A stretch of DNA of 64,000 nucleotides from an uncultured bacterium (GTDB lineage: Bacteria > Edwardsbacteria > AC1 > EtOH8). The stretch lies in assembly GCA_937863685.1 (NCBI GenBank), contig CALMGM010000005.1:744001-808000 (forward strand), in the 5' to 3' direction. Below the pieces are notes generated by a model. The model made no database searches and was not told the DNA's origin. It worked only from the letters and a program-made list of their open reading frames with translations. The position numbers were made by a program, and so were the translations under genes. Numbering within the stretch: the stretch's first letter is position 1; every line of letters starts with the position of its first letter. Shown here piece after piece: positions 61,098 through 64,000 of the stretch.

Positions 61098-63356
61098 TTG
61101 GCTGCTGAGCAGAACATAAAGCCACAGGAGACCAGCCTCTACGAGGTGGTGGATTTGCTGTGGAGAAGAAAGACCCTGATAGTGGTCTGTCTGACCGGCA
61201 TTCTGCTGCCAATCATCATAGCCAATTTCACTCTGCCGCCGGTCTACGAGAGCCAGACCACCATTATCTTCGAGCAGAGCCGGGAGCCAATCGCGGCTTT
61301 CGATGTCTCCGACGCCTTCAGCCGCAAGAGCTATATCGTCAACCAGATAGAGGAGATCAAGGCTCGGACCCTGGCCGAGGAGGTGGCCGCCAAGCTGGAT
61401 CCCGGGACTGCCGCCGAGATCCTCAAAGATCAGGGCCGGGGACTGTCCCCTGATGGGCGCCGTCAGCTGCTGGCCCAGCGGATTAAAAAGGGCATCTCGG
61501 CCGAGCCCATCAGGGACTCCGACGTGATCCTGATAAAGTTCCAGGGCCCCACTCCGGCCAGCGCCGCCCGGACCGTCAACCTGGTGGCCGAGACCGTCAA
61601 GGACCGCAGCTCCCAGGTCAAAAGAGAGCAGGCCTCCTCCACCCGGAAATTTATCGAGGCCCAACTGCCAGCGGTGGAGGCCGGACTGGCCAAGGCCGAG
61701 GACGCCATCAAGGGCTTCAAGGCCCGCAACCAGGTGGTGTCATTGTCCGACGAAGCCCGGGAAGTGCTGGCCCGGATGACCGAGATAGACAAGATGTACG
61801 CCGGCACCTTCACCCAGAAGATGGCCCTGGAGAAGAAACTGGAGGCAATCTACTCCAAGCTGGAATACAAACCCGATTTCTCAGAGGGCAGCAGCAAAAT
61901 GACCTCCGGTGCGGTGGCCGACTCTCTGAGGAAAAGCCTTTTAGACCTCCAGATCGAGGCCACCCAGCTTTCCATCAAAGGCTATCTTCCGGAACACCCC
62001 CAGATACACAAGCTGAACAGGCAAATTGAGGCTACCAAGAACAAACTGGTGGAGGAACTGGCCAACATCAGCCGGGGGGGCCAGGCCAAGCCCATGCCGG
62101 AGATGTCCGACCTGCTGGCCCAGATCCCGCCCCTCCAGATAGAGTTGATCTCCCTGGAGGCCAGGGAGCTGGCCATCCGTGATTTCAGCACCGGCTACGA
62201 GAGAGACCTTTCCAAGCTGCCCTACAAGGAGCTGGAACTGACCCGCCTGCTGCGAGCCAAAGATGTCAACGAGAACATCTACAAGATGCTGCTGGAAAAA
62301 TACGAAGAGGCCAAGATCACCGAGGCCGGCAAGATCGGCAATGTCCGGGTGATCGATCCGGCCAAGGAGCCGCTTTCGCCCATCAAGCCACGCAAGGCCT
62401 TGAACCTGCTGATCGGACTGGTTGTCGGGCTGGTGCTGGGGGTGGGCCTGTCATTCTTCCTGGATTCCATGGACAATTCGGTCAAGACCGCCGAGGAGAT
62501 CGAGACCAACTTCGGGATACCGGTGCTGGGGCTGATACCCAGCATCCAGGCCGAGGGCCCCCGCAAGAAAAAGAAGAACGGCCGGGACGAGATATCTAAG
62601 ATCGCCTCTACATTGGTGACCAAATACACCCCCCGCTCGCCCATCTCCGAGGCCTACCGGGCCATCCGGACCAATATCCAGTTCTCCAAGATAGACGCCC
62701 CGCTGCGCTCCATCGTGGTGACCTCGGCCGCTCCGTCGGAGGGTAAGTCCACCACCGTGGCCAACCTGGCCTTCACCACCGCTCTGGCCGGGGCCAAGAC
62801 ACTGCTGATAGACGCCGACCTGCGGCGCCCGGTGGTCCACTCGCTTTTCGGGCTGGAGCGGGAACCGGGCATGACCAACATCCTGGCCGAGCGGCTGGCG
62901 CCGGAGAAAGTTATCAAGCCCTCCGGGGTGGACAACCTGGACATCCTGACCTGCGGGGCCATACCCCCCAACCCCTCGGAGTTGTTGGGCTCCCAGAGGA
63001 TGAAAGAGCTGGTCCAGCAATTGAAGGCCAAGTACGACCTGGTGCTGTTCGACAGCCCGCCGGTGATCACGGTCACCGACACCGCGGTGCTGTCCAACCA
63101 GGTGGAGGGGGTGGTGCTGGTGGTGCTTTCCCACGGCACCGACCGCCGGGCCCTGGCCCGGGCCAAGAGCCTGCTGAGCAACGTCAACGCCAACATCCTG
63201 GGATCGATCCTCAACAAGATAGACCTGACCGGGATCGGCTCCAGCTACGATTACTACTATCATTACCATTATTACTATTACAGCGACGACGGCCAGAAGG
63301 TCAAGCGCAAGGGAAGATTCTGGGACATACTGCGGCCGGGGGGCAAGCGGGGATAG
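61098..63356 (+). CDS. Wzz-type chain-length / tyrosine autokinase (BY-kinase) for polysaccharide export
   Basis: A 752-residue inner-membrane protein of the Wzc type. An N-terminal Wzz domain with helix 1 (about 25-46), a long periplasmic coiled-coil region (about 170-330), helix 2 (about 435-455; LIGLVVGLVLGVGLSFFLDSMDN), then the cytoplasmic kinase: Walker A SAAPSEGKSTT near 542-552, Walker A' LLIDADLRRP and Walker B LVLFDSPPV. The C-terminal tyrosine cluster (YDYYYHYHYYYYSDD, about 716-732) is the autophosphorylation tail. TTG 61098 is the start (AGGTG 6 bases upstream). It likely opens an exopolysaccharide or capsule gene cluster extending past the window. Confidence 0.93.
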   Translation: MAAEQNIKPQETSLYEVVDLLWRRKTLIVVCLTGILLPIIIANFTLPPVYESQTTIIFEQSREPIAAFDVSDAFSRKSYIVNQIEEIKARTLAEEVAAKLDPGTAAEILKDQGRGLSPDGRRQLLAQRIKKGISAEPIRDSDVILIKFQGPTPASAARTVNLVAETVKDRSSQVKREQASSTRKFIEAQLPAVEAGLAKAEDAIKGFKARNQVVSLSDEAREVLARMTEIDKMYAGTFTQKMALEKKLEAIYSKLEYKPDFSEGSSKMTSGAVADSLRKSLLDLQIEATQLSIKGYLPEHPQIHKLNRQIEATKNKLVEELANISRGGQAKPMPEMSDLLAQIPPLQIELISLEARELAIRDFSTGYERDLSKLPYKELELTRLLRAKDVNENIYKMLLEKYEEAKITEAGKIGNVRVIDPAKEPLSPIKPRKALNLLIGLVVGLVLGVGLSFFLDSMDNSVKTAEEIETNFGIPVLGLIPSIQAEGPRKKKKNGRDEISKIASTLVTKYTPRSPISEAYRAIRTNIQFSKIDAPLRSIVVTSAAPSEGKSTTVANLAFTTALAGAKTLLIDADLRRPVVHSLFGLEREPGMTNILAERLAPEKVIKPSGVDNLDILTCGAIPPNPSELLGSQRMKELVQQLKAKYDLVLFDSPPVITVTDTAVLSNQVEGVVLVVLSHGTDRRALARAKSLLSNVNANILGSILNKIDLTGIGSSYDYYYHYHYYYYSDDGQKVKRKGRFWDILRPGGKRG

Positions 63357-63490
63357 CGGCGGCCGGTCGAATCTCATTCCGTTTCTCTAGATATATTTTT
63401 CGACGCCCTCAGTGCAGGTTCTCCGCTGAAGCATGGGGAATGATCGAAATAACTTCGCAACAATCAGTTAAAAACATTATATAACAATAA

Positions 63491-64000
63491 ATGCCTGACA
63501 TCAAAACAGCGGTAGTGGGCTGCGGCCAGTGGGGCATCAACCAGGCCCGGACCTACGCCAACCTGCCCGGGGCTTCTTTGGCCTGGCTGGTGGACGCCAG
63601 CCCCAAAAATCTCCAGCGGGCAAAAAATTTCTCCGAGACCGCCAAAACAGCCGGGGACCTTAAAGAGGCGCTGCAGGATAAAGATCTCCAAGCGGTGGTG
63701 ATCGCCACCAATTCCGAATCGCACCACACCCTGGCCAAAATGTCTTTGGAGGCCGGCAAGCATGTGATGGTGGAGAAGCCCCTGGCCCTGAATGTCAGGG
63801 ATGCCGAGGAGCTGGTGAAGATCGCCAAAGACCAGGACCTGATATTGATGACCGGCCACCTTCTGCTGTACCATCCGGCGGTCAGGTATTTAAAGGAACT
63901 GGTAAAATCAGGCGAGCTGGGACAGATACTGTACCTGTACTCCACCCGGGTCAACCTGGGCGCCATCCGCAAGAACGAGAACGCTTTATGGAGCCTGGCT
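63491..64000 (+). CDS. Gfo/Idh/MocA-family oxidoreductase (5' part, runs off window)
   Basis: The first 170 codons of an NAD(P)-dependent sugar oxidoreductase. The Rossmann motif VGCGQWG (residues 9-15), the IATNSESHHTLAKMSLEAGKHV segment and the EKPLALN motif with its catalytic-region lysine are all present, and TGHLLLYHPAVRYLKEL continues the family pattern. No stop occurs before position 64000. Its place after a Wzc-like kinase fits nucleotide-sugar modification for a surface polysaccharide. Confidence 0.92.
   Translation, partial: MPDIKTAVVGCGQWGINQARTYANLPGASLAWLVDASPKNLQRAKNFSETAKTAGDLKEALQDKDLQAVVIATNSESHHTLAKMSLEAGKHVMVEKPLALNVRDAEELVKIAKDQDLILMTGHLLLYHPAVRYLKELVKSGELGQILYLYSTRVNLGAIRKNENALWSLA

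Noticed and set aside
1-64000. CRISPR arrays, tRNA or rRNA genes
   Set aside because: No regular direct repeats with spacers and no tRNA-like or rRNA-like stretches were seen. tRNA-like strings such as GGTTCAAATCC near 2556 lie inside coding sequence.

Overview
This window looks like the chromosomal replication-origin neighbourhood of a Gram-negative (diderm) bacterium. The outer envelope is indicated by many signal-peptide beta-barrel proteins, an OmpA/FecR-type protein, a Wzz/BY-kinase and a subtilase whose C-terminal domain resembles type IX secretion sorting domains. That mix, with DUF5916-, DUF4846- and DUF2339/DUF3999-type proteins and three M42 peptidases, suggests an FCB-like or candidate-phylum bacterium known mainly from metagenomes. 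The taxonomic placement is inference. Coding density is high, most genes have AGGAG-type ribosome binding sites, TTG starts occur, and no rRNA or tRNA gene was recognised.

Layout. 0-2 kb: tyrS and an RluB/RsuA pseudouridine synthase between two hairpin terminators. 2-18.5 kb: a long run of minus-strand genes with an ankyrin/metallo-beta-lactamase protein, the TldD/PmbA pair, a nucleotidyltransferase, a DUF5916 barrel, an aspartic protease, an S41 protease, a MarR-GNAT fusion, a DUF4846 protein, ilvE, a LiaF-like protein, two parS sites around a hairpin, a mini MshEN protein with a barrel protein, and a low-complexity secreted protein. 18.7-22.7 kb: mnmG and an OmpA-FecR-barrel protein (plus strand). 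22.8-31.1 kb: minus-strand genes for a DUF4349-like protein, two EamA transporters, an unknown zinc-ribbon-like protein, a sigma-54 activator with an extra C-terminal domain, and a Dabb/ChlI-like ATPase/vWA cluster. 31.2-34.9 kb: two palindromic repeats, rsmG, a barrel protein, a HAD phosphatase gene with an in-frame amber codon, and two paralogous barrel proteins. 35-38 kb: parA, two unknown genes, parB. 38-57.9 kb: DUF2339/DUF3999 pair, an AT-rich orphan, an adenosine-specific kinase, a subtilase, an acyl-ACP/acyltransferase fusion, a Ca2+ P-type ATPase, GNAT, an EFR1-type flavodoxin/ferredoxin, three M42 peptidases, a lone receiver and an M23 peptidase. 57.9-61 kb: putative oriC, dnaA, dnaN. 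61-64 kb: a tyrosine autokinase and the start of a Gfo/Idh/MocA oxidoreductase.

How the parts fit. mnmG, rsmG, parA/parB, parS, dnaA and dnaN within 45 kb are the classical bacterial origin region, here spread out and filled with envelope and peptidase genes. ParB would load on the two parS sites about 19 kb from parAB, and DnaA would act on the three perfect DnaA boxes just upstream of its own gene.

Most notable observations: (1) an integron-type gene cassette with a recognisable attC at 53.88-54.30 kb, with no integrase in view; (2) a ChlI-like ATPase gene and a vWA gene joined at an A9 run where a -1 shift fuses the two frames, while the vWA frame has no ATG start; (3) twin parS sites around a perfect hairpin; (4) a 63-residue free-standing MshEN-like protein; (5) a short Cys-containing ORF behind a near-consensus promoter that carries a terminator-like hairpin and overlaps a GNAT gene; (6) a sigma-54 activator with a beta-sandwich after its DNA-binding helix.
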